Source: CBDAPU01 sp965198875 (GTDB lineage: Bacteria; Pseudomonadota; Gammaproteobacteria; Eutrophobiales; Eutrophobiaceae). From it: a stretch of 64,000 nucleotides of DNA. Below are positions 46,818-55,176 of this stretch, in pieces. The position numbers and the translations under genes are program-made. The notes under the pieces were generated by a model, which was not told where the DNA came from, ran no database searches, and was given only the letters and a program-made list of their open reading frames with translations. Every line of letters begins with the position of its first letter. Positions within the stretch are counted from its first letter, which is position 1. The stretch covers positions 248,001-312,000 of the forward strand of contig CBDAPU010000001.1 of assembly GCA_965198875.1 (NCBI GenBank), read 5' to 3'.

Positions 46818-47058
46818 TTGACTGATAGCCCAGGTCAATCATTTTATTGTCTACCTGCTGTACGGAAAAACAACCTTCACTATAGTCTTTCATGCCGACT
46901 TTAATGGCGTCATCCTCGCTATCAAAAAATTCAATGACTTTCTGTTTATGAAGCAATGCATATTTTCCAGCATGGTTTTTCATTAACGCCACAAGTTGGG
47001 TTTTAAAGAACTGATAATTATCGGTCACCTCTTGGTTGGCTTGCTCTATTTTATTCAT
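46804..47058 (-). CDS. Small conserved protein, partner of the retropepsin-like gene
   Basis: An 84-residue protein, MNKIEQANQEVTDNYQFF..., with the pattern KYALLHKQKVIEFFDSEDDAI and CFSVQQVD that is seen in small uncharacterised proteins often encoded beside retropepsin-like genes (similar to DUF5678). Well placed GAGGAAG precedes the ATG. Stop overlaps the next gene by 14 bp. No catalytic residues are obvious; it could be an inhibitor or substrate, but that is speculation. Confidence 0.75.
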   Translation of the reverse strand: MNKIEQANQEVTDNYQFFKTQLVALMKNHAGKYALLHKQKVIEFFDSEDDAIKVGMKDYSEGCFSVQQVDNKMIDLGYQSNVLV

Positions 47059-47111
47059 CTTTAGTTTCTTCCTCTCGTATTAATTGTAAGATATACTTTT
47101 TTGCGTATTGT

Positions 47112-48106
47112 TTACAATCTTTTGTTTTTGATTACGATTCTGGCATAAATTTCCTTGCTATCAATTCGAAAGCGGCTGACTTTTCCGGTGATAGCCTCTA
47201 CCAATGGTCTCTCCATACCCAAAATCTCAAACTGCTCGGGATTGTATTTATCCAGAAAGGTGATCGGCACGCCCATGGCGCCAGCGTAGTCCATGGGGAT
47301 TTCTTTGGTTTTGCTCACCTCTATGGCGTCGTAGTTGTCGTACTTGGGATAGTCGGTTTCGTTGCCCTGATAGGTTTTGTATAAAATCAGTTGTTCGTGG
47401 CGTTTATTGTGATCCAGGTTGGTGAACCAGTTTACGCTGCCCATGCTAAAGTATTTTTGTCCGTTGACAATCTTTTTCCTGGACTCGGTTTTAATGTCGT
47501 AATGGTCTTTTACTCCAAACCATTTCTTCCCGCCATTATCAACACCCAGCCATATTTTATTTTCCTTTATGAGCTTAAAAATTTCCTTATAGGTAATTGC
47601 ATTTTGGTGCCCGAGAATCACAAACTTCTTGCTGTATTCCATCAGTTGCGCCACATATTCCCGGAACAGGGAAAACGGCGGGTTGGTGATCACAATATCG
47701 GCCTGTTTGAGTAGTGCGATACATTCCTCGCTGCGAAAATCACCATCGCCCTGTAGCCGGTGGACGCCGATTTCGTCTATGTCGGGCACGCGATTGTCGT
47801 TTTTATCGCCTTCGTACTGCAGGTAAATGGACTGCTCGCTGTCGTGTTGGCTGAACAGGTCCCGCCGCTGATTTTTATAGCAGGTGGTGATCAGTTTTTT
47901 CAGTTTGAGGGCTTCAAAATTGTAAGAGAAATAATGAAAGAAATTGCTGATCCGGGGATCATCACAGTTACAGTAGATAACCTTGTTTTTGAAGTGATGT
48001 CTGTAATGCGCGAGCTCCCGTTCAATGTCGGCAAGCTGGGTGTAGAACTCGTCCTTTTTGGCGTCTTTGGCCTGATGTAAATTGCGGTTGAGGGGGGGGT
48101 AGGCAT
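47112..48106 (-). CDS. EcoRI-family DNA adenine methyltransferase, start region frameshifted at a C8 tract
   Basis: The open frame from the internal GTG at 47789 encodes 225 residues with the NPPFSLFREYVAQLMEYSKK amino-methyltransferase motif. Upstream the same frame continues without any ATG, GTG or TTG through the family's conserved N-terminal part: LNRNLHQAKDAKKDEFYTQ, VIYCNCDDPRISNFFHYFS, KKLITTCYKNQ, GDGDFRSEEC. It is open back to about 48222. The only plausible start is the ATG at 48106, a few codons before eight Cs (48092-48099); it is one base out of frame. With nine (or six) Cs the product would be about 331 residues, near M.EcoRI's length, starting MPTPPLNRNLHQAK. No EcoRI-type nuclease is present. 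The ATG lacks a clear ribosome-binding site. Phase-variable or frameshifted. Confidence 0.85.
48092..48099. repeat. Homopolymer tract, 8 G on plus strand (8 C in the gene)
   Basis: Lies just after the only ATG available to the EcoRI-type methyltransferase. Gain of one C or loss of two restores the reading frame. Confidence 0.9.
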
Positions 48107-48660
48107 GGCTATGGGTTGTTGGTGATTGGTTGTTGTTCTCGGGTTGGGTTTTTAAGCTCGCCTGACCTAGCGCTGAATTAAAACAATGGCGCCTGCCATA
48201 GCGCCGGTCAGGATAACATCATCAAAAAATCGCCGTATGGATTGGCCTTAATCTGGCTACCTTGTCAAGTATATCGCTTTCACACATAAAGTGATGATCC
48301 ATATCATCATAACACTTGCATTTATTAAGGCGGGTAAGACCTGCGCCCCGTCGGGTTGATGATGGGTTTGCCGACAAGAGGCCATATCGCTTTTCAGCCT
48401 GACTGATTATGAGCCGCTGGCGTTCCCTTGAAAACCTGGCGGGTGAATAAATATGTATCGGCCTTCTCATAAACATGCTCATTAAATAAATTAGGGGATC
48501 GCCCGGCATCACGCTAGAATGCTTATCAAGTGGCGTGGCCTTACCTTTCGGCAAGGGAATGATCACGTTTAGTGTCATGTTCAAGCCAGGCCGGGGACAT
48601 CTGAAGAGAGCAACAACACGACAGACTGACGCATCAGAAATAACTTGAAGGAGCCTAATC
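48107..48660. other. Divergent intergenic region between the methyltransferase and fhs
   Basis: About 550 bp. No gene seen; the 161-codon minus frame overlapping the fhs start is a shadow. Promoters for both genes are expected here. I found no riboswitch I could name. Confidence 0.6.
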
Positions 48661-50334
48661 ATGTCGGACATCGAGATTGCACAACAAGCCAGGAAAAAAC
48701 CGATCATCGAGTTAGCCGATGAGCACTACGGCATTCGTGCCGAGCACCTTGAACCCTTCGGGCATTACAAGGCGAAATTATCCTTAGATTATATCGACAG
48801 CTTACAGGCCCGGGGCGATGGCAAACTCATCCTGACAACGGCGATCAGCCCTACGCCGGCGGGCGAGGGGAAGACCACCACCACGGTTGGTCTGGGGGAC
48901 GCCATGAACCGCATCGGCAAAAAGACCCTCATTTGTTTGCGAGAGCCTTCTCTCGGCCCCTGCTTCGGGGTTAAAGGTGGCGCCGCCGGTGGCGGCTACG
49001 CCCAGGTCGTGCCAATGGAAGACATTAACCTGCATTTTACCGGTGACTTCCATGCCATCGGCGCGGCGCACAACCTGTTATCGGCCATGATTGATAACCA
49101 CATCCACCACGGCAACGCATTGGATCTGGACCCAAGACTCATTGCCTGGAGGCGTGTTGTCGACATGAACGATCGCGCCCTAAGACAGATCGTGCTCTCC
49201 CTGGGCGGCCTAGCAAACGGCTTTCCCCGGGAAGCGGGTTATGACATTACCGTTGCATCAGAGGTGATGGCGATTTTCTGCCTGGCGAGGTCACTGGCGG
49301 ATTTGAAAGAACGGCTGGGCAATATCGTCATTGGTTATACACGCCAGGACAAGCGGGCGATACACGCAAAAGACCTGCACGCCCAGGGCGCCATGGCCGC
49401 CCTGTTAAAAGACGCCATTAAGCCCAACCTGGTGCAGACCCTGGAGAACAATCTGGCCTTCGTCCACGGCGGGCCATTCGCCAATATCGCCCATGGTTGC
49501 AATAGCGTCAGCGCAACAACAACAGCCCTGAAACTGGCCGACTACGTGATCACGGAAGCGGGCTTTGGCGCCGATCTGGGCGCTGAGAAATTCATTAACA
49601 TCAAATGCCGTATGGCCGACCTGAGGCCGGCTGCGGTGGTGCTGGTGGCGACAGTGCGCGCAATGAAATATCACGGGGGTGTTGATAAGGACGATTTGAA
49701 CAGTGAAAATCTGCGCGCCCTGGATAGGGGGCTGGTGAACCTGGAACGTCATCTTAACAACATCAGCGAGCACTATGGCCTGCCCTGTGTGGTCAGTATC
49801 AACCACTTTACCCATGACACAGATGCGGAAATTCAGATGATGCAGGAAAAAGTCGCCGCTTCAGGCGGCAAGGCGGTTGTTGCAAAACACTGGGCCGAAG
49901 GCGGGGGCGGTGCGGAAGAGTTGGCCAGGGCGGTCACCGAGATCGTCGATCATCATCCAGGTCAGCATCAGTTTATCTATCAGGAGACAGACCCGCTTTG
50001 GGAGAAAATTAAGGCGATCGCAACCAAAGTCTACGGCGCCGGATCGGTCAGCGCCAGCAGTAAAGTCAGAGAGCAAATCGAAGCGCTAAACAAGACTTAT
50101 GGTAACTTCCCGGTGTGCATGGCGAAAACGCAGATGTCGTTTTCCACCGATCCCTCAGTGCGCGGCGCGCCGAGCGGACATCACGTTGAGATCAGCGAAG
50201 TGCGTATCGCCAGTGGCGCCGGTTTTATTGTCGCCATTGCGGGCAACATGATGACCATGCCGGGCCTGCCCAAAGCGCCTGCAGCAGAGAGAATTGACGT
50301 GGACGAGAACGGCAATATCAGCGGCCTGTTTTAG
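48661..50334 (+). CDS. fhs: Formate-tetrahydrofolate ligase
   Basis: A 557-residue enzyme that makes 10-formyl-tetrahydrofolate from formate, ATP and tetrahydrofolate, feeding one-carbon metabolism. Nucleotide-binding loop TPAGEGKTTTTVGLGDAM near 64-81, EPSLGPCFGVKGGAAGGGYAQV (shown in two parts at 92-113), DVHFTGDF-like NLHFTGDFHAIGAAHN and KYHGG are present. AAGGAG lies seven bases before the ATG. The reversible ligase is typical of organisms that use formate or glycine/serine catabolism. Confidence 0.97.
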   Translation: MSDIEIAQQARKKPIIELADEHYGIRAEHLEPFGHYKAKLSLDYIDSLQARGDGKLILTTAISPTPAGEGKTTTTVGLGDAMNRIGKKTLICLREPSLGPCFGVKGGAAGGGYAQVVPMEDINLHFTGDFHAIGAAHNLLSAMIDNHIHHGNALDLDPRLIAWRRVVDMNDRALRQIVLSLGGLANGFPREAGYDITVASEVMAIFCLARSLADLKERLGNIVIGYTRQDKRAIHAKDLHAQGAMAALLKDAIKPNLVQTLENNLAFVHGGPFANIAHGCNSVSATTTALKLADYVITEAGFGADLGAEKFINIKCRMADLRPAAVVLVATVRAMKYHGGVDKDDLNSENLRALDRGLVNLERHLNNISEHYGLPCVVSINHFTHDTDAEIQMMQEKVAASGGKAVVAKHWAEGGGGAEELARAVTEIVDHHPGQHQFIYQETDPLWEKIKAIATKVYGAGSVSASSKVREQIEALNKTYGNFPVCMAKTQMSFSTDPSVRGAPSGHHVEISEVRIASGAGFIVAIAGNMMTMPGLPKAPAAERIDVDENGNISGLF

Positions 50335-50581
50335 ATAGCATCAAACGCAAGACGGGCGGGGCGCTTCATGCCCCTCACCCCCGCCCCATCGGTAGTAGCA
50401 TGAGCAGCGTTCATTTCTACCTGCGCCTTCACTGACCCTTCAGCGACAACATCGGTGATGTGATCATGCGCCATGCCGGCAGGGGCGATGACATGACAGC
50501 CTCTCCATCGCCATTGATATGTTATCTGGCGGGGGCGTGTTTGCGCGCGCCCGAGACAACATCCGAGACAACATCCGCCCG

Positions 50582-51598
50582 TTATGTTGTCTTGATCTGC
50601 CCCGATTGCCAGCGCCAGGCGTCCTCGCACATCTTCCCAAGATCATGCTCGGCGCGCCAGTGCAACTCTTTGTGCGCGAGGCTACAGTCGGCATAACAGA
50701 CGGCAATATCACCGGCGCGGCGGGCGACGATCTCATAGGGGATCCTCACCCCCGTTGCGTGCTCAAAACAGCGGACAACCTCCAGCACCGAATAACCCCT
50801 GCCCGCGCCAAGATTATGCACAATGAGACCCGGGCGCCGGTTAAGTTTTTGCAATGCCTTGAGATGCCCGCCCGCCAGGTCCATCACATGCACATAATCA
50901 CGCACGCCAGTGCCGTCCGCCGTGGGATAGTCATCACCGAATATCCGCAAGCGCTTGAGGCGCCCGGCGGCCACCTGCGAGATAAACGGCATCAGGTTGT
51001 TCGGAACGCCCCTGGGGTTCTCGCCTATCTCGCCGCTCTCATGGGCGCCCACCGGATTAAAATAACGCAGGATGGAGATCTGCCAGTCGGGATCGGCGGC
51101 CTGTATGTCTCTTAACAGATTTTCAATGGTGAGCTTTGTGCGCGCATAGGGATTCTCAGGGCTTGTGTCCATGTGCTCGGCCACCGGCAGCCTGGCCGGC
51201 TCACCATAGACAGTGGCCGAGGAGCTGAAGACCATATTTCTCACCCCATGCCGCATCATCGCCCGACACAGACTCATCGTCCCGCCCACATTGTTTTCAT
51301 AATAATCCAGCGCCCGCTCGCCGGACTCACCCACGGCTTTCAAGCCCGCCAGGTGGATCACGGCGTGCAGCTCATGGCGTTCAAACAGGCTCGATAGCCC
51401 ATCCCCGTCCCTCAGATCCCGATTGTAGAAGATCAGAGGCTTCTCTGTTATCGCCTGCACTCTCTCCAGCGCAACGGCAGAGCTGTTGGACAGATTATCC
51501 ACCACGATCACGCCATAACCGGCCTGCAGCAAGGCGATGCAGACATGGCTGCCAATGTAACCGGCGCCGCCAGTGATGAGTATGTCTTGCAGGCTCAT
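50582..51598 (-). CDS. galE: UDP-glucose 4-epimerase
   Basis: Interconverts UDP-glucose and UDP-galactose (and possibly the N-acetyl forms) with tightly bound NAD. 338 residues; ILITGGAGYIGSHV at the N terminus binds NAD, and the catalytic SSSATVY and YARTK (Tyr-x-x-x-Lys) are intact. C-terminal GYSVLEVVRCFEHATG fits. It lies downstream of two glycosyltransferase genes on the same strand with a 177 bp gap, so it probably supplies UDP-galactose for surface polysaccharide. Confidence 0.95.
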   Translation of the reverse strand: MSLQDILITGGAGYIGSHVCIALLQAGYGVIVVDNLSNSSAVALERVQAITEKPLIFYNRDLRDGDGLSSLFERHELHAVIHLAGLKAVGESGERALDYYENNVGGTMSLCRAMMRHGVRNMVFSSSATVYGEPARLPVAEHMDTSPENPYARTKLTIENLLRDIQAADPDWQISILRYFNPVGAHESGEIGENPRGVPNNLMPFISQVAAGRLKRLRIFGDDYPTADGTGVRDYVHVMDLAGGHLKALQKLNRRPGLIVHNLGAGRGYSVLEVVRCFEHATGVRIPYEIVARRAGDIAVCYADCSLAHKELHWRAEHDLGKMCEDAWRWQSGQIKTT

Positions 51599-51775
51599 GC
51601 GTTTAAGGGGCGATAAGATTGACCAGTGAGCAGTGGATTATCTTCGATGAGGGGCATGGCATAACCGGCGCCGATCATGTGAGGCCCTGCGAGTGTAGGG
51701 CAGGCCGACATGCACTTCAGGCCATGGGAGTTTCCCTTTGCCCTCACATCGCCACGTGCAGGATGACCCTCTCCG

Positions 51776-52639
51776 TCACTCATAGTATATCTTCTCTCTC
51801 ACAGTGTGTGCATGGCTTATCACGCCGGCCTTTCTTAACAGGAAGTGGATCGCCCTGGCCGGGTTCAAGGCGATGAGAAGTCGCCTGTAGAGGGGTGGCC
51901 TCGGTGGATGAATATGGCGGGGACAGGCTTTATCTATCGTGCTTTGTTCTTCTTCATTCAAACCAATCGGCAGCGGGCTGATAAAATACTGGCGCAGGCC
52001 AAACACTGGGGCGCAGCCGGTCAGCACATCGGCCGGTTTTCTTACCGGCAAGCCTTCTTTCAGGAAGACCTCACAGGCCCTTTTATTGACGATATAGGCG
52101 CCGGTTCCCCAGAGATGGACACAGGGCCTGCACAGATAAAAGCCCTTGCCCAGGCTGGTTTTCCCCCATTGTGCAAACTTGGCGTGCGGGGAGCGCCAGG
52201 GAAAGAGACGATACCAGCCTCTGGAATGGGGGAGGGTAGCAAAGAGATAAATGAAATCAAAAGGGCGCTTTGTGTTCAAGTCCAGAAGATGGCTTCTCTG
52301 CAAAATGTAGCGCAACATGTGCGGATGTTCGATGCGGAGATCATCTTCCAGTATTAAGGCATAGTCCCGATCTTCAGCCACGATTTTTTCATACACCTGC
52401 AAATGACTGAGCGCACAACCGATCTCCCCGGGAAGCAGTGGGTTTCTGCGAGGGAATTTTTCCATTATCCCGCTGCCTCTGGCCTGCGCCTCGGCAATCT
52501 CCCCGGCGCTTAGCTGGTTGCCGTCCACCGCCTCAATGAACTCATAGCGCACATTGCAGGCCTTGAGCTGCTTTTCCATGCGGGCACGGCGATGCGCACT
52601 TCGCTTTAGGTTGATGACAAAGACGTCTATCTGTGACAT
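51776..52639 (-). CDS. Glycosyltransferase family 25 (LPS/LOS galactosyltransferase type)
   Basis: A 287-residue GT25-type transferase. It begins IDVFVINLKRSAHRRARME and contains GEIGCALSHLQVYEKIV and YALILEDDLRIEHP, where EDD is the DxD-like metal/nucleotide-sugar motif. GT25 enzymes add galactose or similar to lipooligosaccharide. The ATG at 52639 follows AAGG; the frame extends upstream to 52708 but overlaps the neighbour. Gap of 10 bp to the preceding transferase. Confidence 0.9.
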   Translation of the reverse strand: MSQIDVFVINLKRSAHRRARMEKQLKACNVRYEFIEAVDGNQLSAGEIAEAQARGSGIMEKFPRRNPLLPGEIGCALSHLQVYEKIVAEDRDYALILEDDLRIEHPHMLRYILQRSHLLDLNTKRPFDFIYLFATLPHSRGWYRLFPWRSPHAKFAQWGKTSLGKGFYLCRPCVHLWGTGAYIVNKRACEVFLKEGLPVRKPADVLTGCAPVFGLRQYFISPLPIGLNEEEQSTIDKACPRHIHPPRPPLYRRLLIALNPARAIHFLLRKAGVISHAHTVREKIYYE

Positions 52640-52649
52640 GGGGATGACC

Positions 52650-53432
52650 TTATGATGATTGTGCGATCTGCGCCAGGGTCGAGCCCGGCTGGATGTCGCC
52701 GATGGCAATGGATGAGGATAAGTGGATGGCGAGGCTGCGGTCGGTGGTGTGATCGGAGATGCTGAGCCCCGGCCGGTTCAGCAGGGGCCTGTGCTCAAAG
52801 TGCGAGGGATAGAAAATATCACTGTCCAGGGCGTGATCCTGCAGGCCAAGCCGTCTGATATGGTGCGTCAGCAAGGCGGGGCCCAGCGCCCCCCATTGAA
52901 GGTGCGGGCGGGTGTCTTTAGCGCCGAGCGCCTGCCGAAGCCGTAATGTCCATCTGCCTCTGCGCCCATACCAAGGCGGGATGAACGTGGGATTTTCCGC
53001 ATCGCTTAGCAGGGCGCGCAGCAATGCCGAATCCGCCGGGATATTCAGAACGCCATTGGCGATGAAGCGCCGTGACTCCCAGCCGAACAGGTAGTCAAGA
53101 TCGGGAAATGGTTTAAGGCAATACACATCGCAATCAACATAAACGCCGAGGTTCTCCCGCAAGATGCGAAGGCGATAGATGTCGGCCGCCAAAGCGGGGC
53201 TCCCATGAGGGCGGTAGCGGTAACGGGCGGCCTCATCCGTGCTCATCAGTTGCAAGGCGTCAAACATCTCAAGCCCCTGCGGCCGATCTTCAATCTCATT
53301 GAAGGCATGCAGCACAACCCGGTGCCCCACCCGCACAAAGGAAGCCAGACAGGCGGCATGGATGGGCCCGAGCCTGTCGCCTATCCAGACAGCGTTGATT
53401 ACCGGCAGGGTGGCGTGGTGGTGATCATTCAT
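52650..53432 (-). CDS. Glycosyltransferase with DXD motif (GT32-type)
   Basis: A 260-residue transferase with the sugar-binding DXD region ADIYRLRILRENLGVYVDCDVYCLKPFPDL (DCD near 99-101, quoted in part), an N-terminal VINAVWIGDRLGPIHAACLAS, and a C-terminal His (IHLSSS) as in the OCH1/capsular transferases. Its ATG overlaps the marR stop as ATGA, so it is translated with the regulator. Substrate unknown; with GT25 and galE it suggests a surface glycan. Confidence 0.88.
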   Translation of the reverse strand: MNDHHHATLPVINAVWIGDRLGPIHAACLASFVRVGHRVVLHAFNEIEDRPQGLEMFDALQLMSTDEAARYRYRPHGSPALAADIYRLRILRENLGVYVDCDVYCLKPFPDLDYLFGWESRRFIANGVLNIPADSALLRALLSDAENPTFIPPWYGRRGRWTLRLRQALGAKDTRPHLQWGALGPALLTHHIRRLGLQDHALDSDIFYPSHFEHRPLLNRPGLSISDHTTDRSLAIHLSSSIAIGDIQPGSTLAQIAQSS

Positions 53433-53878
53433 TGAAGCTGGCCGGCCCTGTCCATCAGTTTATCAATGATCTTGTTAAACAGCCTGCATTCCTGACGGGA
53501 TAAACTGGCGATCAGCGCATCTTCGTAGTCTTTCGCAACCGGCATGACCTCATCATAAACCGTTAGCCCTGTCTCTGATAATGTTAATATGGAACGGCGT
53601 TTGTCCTCTTCATCCATCCGCCGATCAATGAGATGACGCCGGAGTAGCCTCGAGACGGCGCGAGAGAGAACGGACTTTTCAATCCGGGTGCGCTGACAGA
53701 CCTCATCGGCACAGATGGCCGGGTATTCCGCCAGGATCATCATGATCCGCCACTCCGACATGGAAATGGCGAACTTGTCTGCATAAAGACTGGCGATGTC
53801 GCCGCTGATCATGTTTGACAATAAAGACAGCCGATAGGGCAGAAAAGACTCAAGCCTCAAGGGTTTTTGATGTTTCAA
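53429..53878 (-). CDS. MarR-family transcriptional regulator
   Basis: A 149-residue winged-helix regulator: LYADKFAISMSEWRIMMILAEYP, ICADEVCQRTRIEKSVLSRAVSRLLRRHLIDRRMDEEDKRRSILTLSETG (in two parts) form the DNA-binding domain and wing. I prefer the TTG at 53878, which has GGAGG ten bases upstream and leaves the operator-promoter region intact; a TTG at 53947 is in frame but would overlap it. It is divergent from hppD and a MarR-like palindrome lies in that promoter, so hppD is the likely target. Unexpectedly its 3' end overlaps a glycosyltransferase gene. Confidence 0.88.
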   Translation of the reverse strand: MKHQKPLRLESFLPYRLSLLSNMISGDIASLYADKFAISMSEWRIMMILAEYPAICADEVCQRTRIEKSVLSRAVSRLLRRHLIDRRMDEEDKRRSILTLSETGLTVYDEVMPVAKDYEDALIASLSRQECRLFNKIIDKLMDRAGQLQ

Positions 53879-53899
53879 AATGCGCCGCCCCTCCGCGGA

Positions 53900-53928
53900 T
53901 TGACAATAGTTGCACCAACAACTAATAT
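53900..53928 (+). promoter_or_regulatory. hppD promoter
   Basis: TTGACA (53900-53905), a perfect -35, is followed after 17 bp by TAATAT (53923-53928), 44 bp before the hppD ATG. The MarR-type palindrome lies in the spacer. Confidence 0.7.
53907..53924. promoter_or_regulatory. Probable MarR operator
   Basis: TAGTTG-N6-CAACTA is an exact palindrome (6 bp arms, 6-base spacer), the form and size typical of MarR-family sites. It sits between the -35 and -10 of the hppD promoter and 29 bp upstream of the marR start, so binding would block hppD and possibly marR. Confidence 0.65.
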
Positions 53929-53971
53929 GCGTTAAACAAGAGCGCAATGATAACAGAACGGCGAGATAGAT

Positions 53972-55033
53972 ATGACGACATCATCTGACAACCCCATGGG
54001 CACGGACGGCTTTGAGTTTATTGAATACACGGCGCCCGATCCGAACTTGCTTCGCAGGCTATTTGAAAAAATGGGTTTTCCCGTGACGGCAAGGCATCGG
54101 CGCAAGAACGTCACCCTGCATTCTCAAGGGGATATTAACTTTATTATTAACGCTGAGGCGGACAGTTTCGCCCGGCAATTCGCCGAATTACACGGCCCGT
54201 CCATCTGTGCAGTGGCGTTTCGCGTCAAAGACGCCGCAAGGGCCTATGCACGGGCGCTGGGAGCCGGCGCTGAGGCGGTTGAATCCAGCCCCGGCCCCAT
54301 GGAACTCAATATCCCCGCCATTGAGGGGATCGGCGGTAGCCGCATCTATCTGGTCGATCGTTACGGCGATCACACCATATATGACGTGGATTTTGAGCCT
54401 GTCCTGGTTGATCATCCGCTGCCTGATGCCGGGCTGACCTATGTGGATCACTTAACGCACAATGTGCATCAGGGCAATATGGATAAGTGGGCGGGTTTTT
54501 ATGAGAGACTGTTTCACTTCCGTGAGCTGAAGTATTTTGATATTGAGGGAAAACTGACGGGGCTGAAAAGCCGGGCTATGGTGAGCCCCTGTGGCAAGAT
54601 CCGCATCCCGATCAATGAGTCCGCTGATGATAGATCCCAGATTGAAGAGTACTTAAGTGCATATCATGGTGAGGGCATACAACACATTGCTTTGGGTAGC
54701 AATGATATCTATGCCAGTGTGGACGCCTTGCGCGCCCACGATGTGGTGTTTCAGGACACGCCGGATACTTATTATGAACAGGTTGATGCACGGGTGGCCG
54801 ATCACGGTGAGGATATCGACGCCCTTAAACAACGCCGGATACTCATTGATGGCGCACCGAGCGAGGGGCAAGGGCTGTTGTTGCAGATCTTCACGGAAAA
54901 CGTCATCGGCCCGGTCTTCTTCGAGATCATTCAGCGCAAAGGTAACGATGGTTTCGGCGAGGGTAATTTTAAGGCGCTGTTTGAGTCCATTGAGCAGGAT
55001 CAGATCCGCCGGGGGATGCTACAGGAAGTGTGA
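53972..55033 (+). CDS. hppD: 4-hydroxyphenylpyruvate dioxygenase
   Basis: Non-haem iron enzyme that converts 4-hydroxyphenylpyruvate to homogentisate in tyrosine breakdown. The 353-residue two-domain vicinal-oxygen-chelate fold is intact; iron ligands are His in VDHLTHNV (about 162), His in GIQHIALGS (about 241) and Glu in VFFEIIQRKG (about 320). C-terminal GFGEGNFKALFESIE is characteristic. ATG chosen as the first in frame after the promoter. No homogentisate dioxygenase is visible in the window; homogentisate could also be used for pigment or quinone. Confidence 0.96.
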   Translation: MTTSSDNPMGTDGFEFIEYTAPDPNLLRRLFEKMGFPVTARHRRKNVTLHSQGDINFIINAEADSFARQFAELHGPSICAVAFRVKDAARAYARALGAGAEAVESSPGPMELNIPAIEGIGGSRIYLVDRYGDHTIYDVDFEPVLVDHPLPDAGLTYVDHLTHNVHQGNMDKWAGFYERLFHFRELKYFDIEGKLTGLKSRAMVSPCGKIRIPINESADDRSQIEEYLSAYHGEGIQHIALGSNDIYASVDALRAHDVVFQDTPDTYYEQVDARVADHGEDIDALKQRRILIDGAPSEGQGLLLQIFTENVIGPVFFEIIQRKGNDGFGEGNFKALFESIEQDQIRRGMLQEV

Positions 55034-55102
55034 TCGATGCGATGGCGCCTGGTTTCAAAAGCACGACAAACAACATCGTATTTAACTAAAAGGATAGCGT
55101 GC

Positions 55103-55150
55103 AGGCAAGCCCATCGTTAAGCAACGAGGGTGGCGTTAGTTTGCTTGCCT
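55103..55150. other. Inverted repeats between convergent hppD and amidohydrolase genes
   Basis: AGGCAAGC (55103-55110) pairs with GCTTGCCT (55143-55150), enclosing a nested CGTT-AAGC-AACG hairpin. No T run; possibly a transcription end region. Confidence 0.35.
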
Positions 55151-55176
55151 TAACACAAACCCTTAGATGGACGTGT

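Noticed and set aside
48222..48707. 161-codon minus-strand frame overlapping the fhs start
   Set aside because: Antisense to the 5' end of fhs and its promoter; no ribosome-binding site or recognisable domain.
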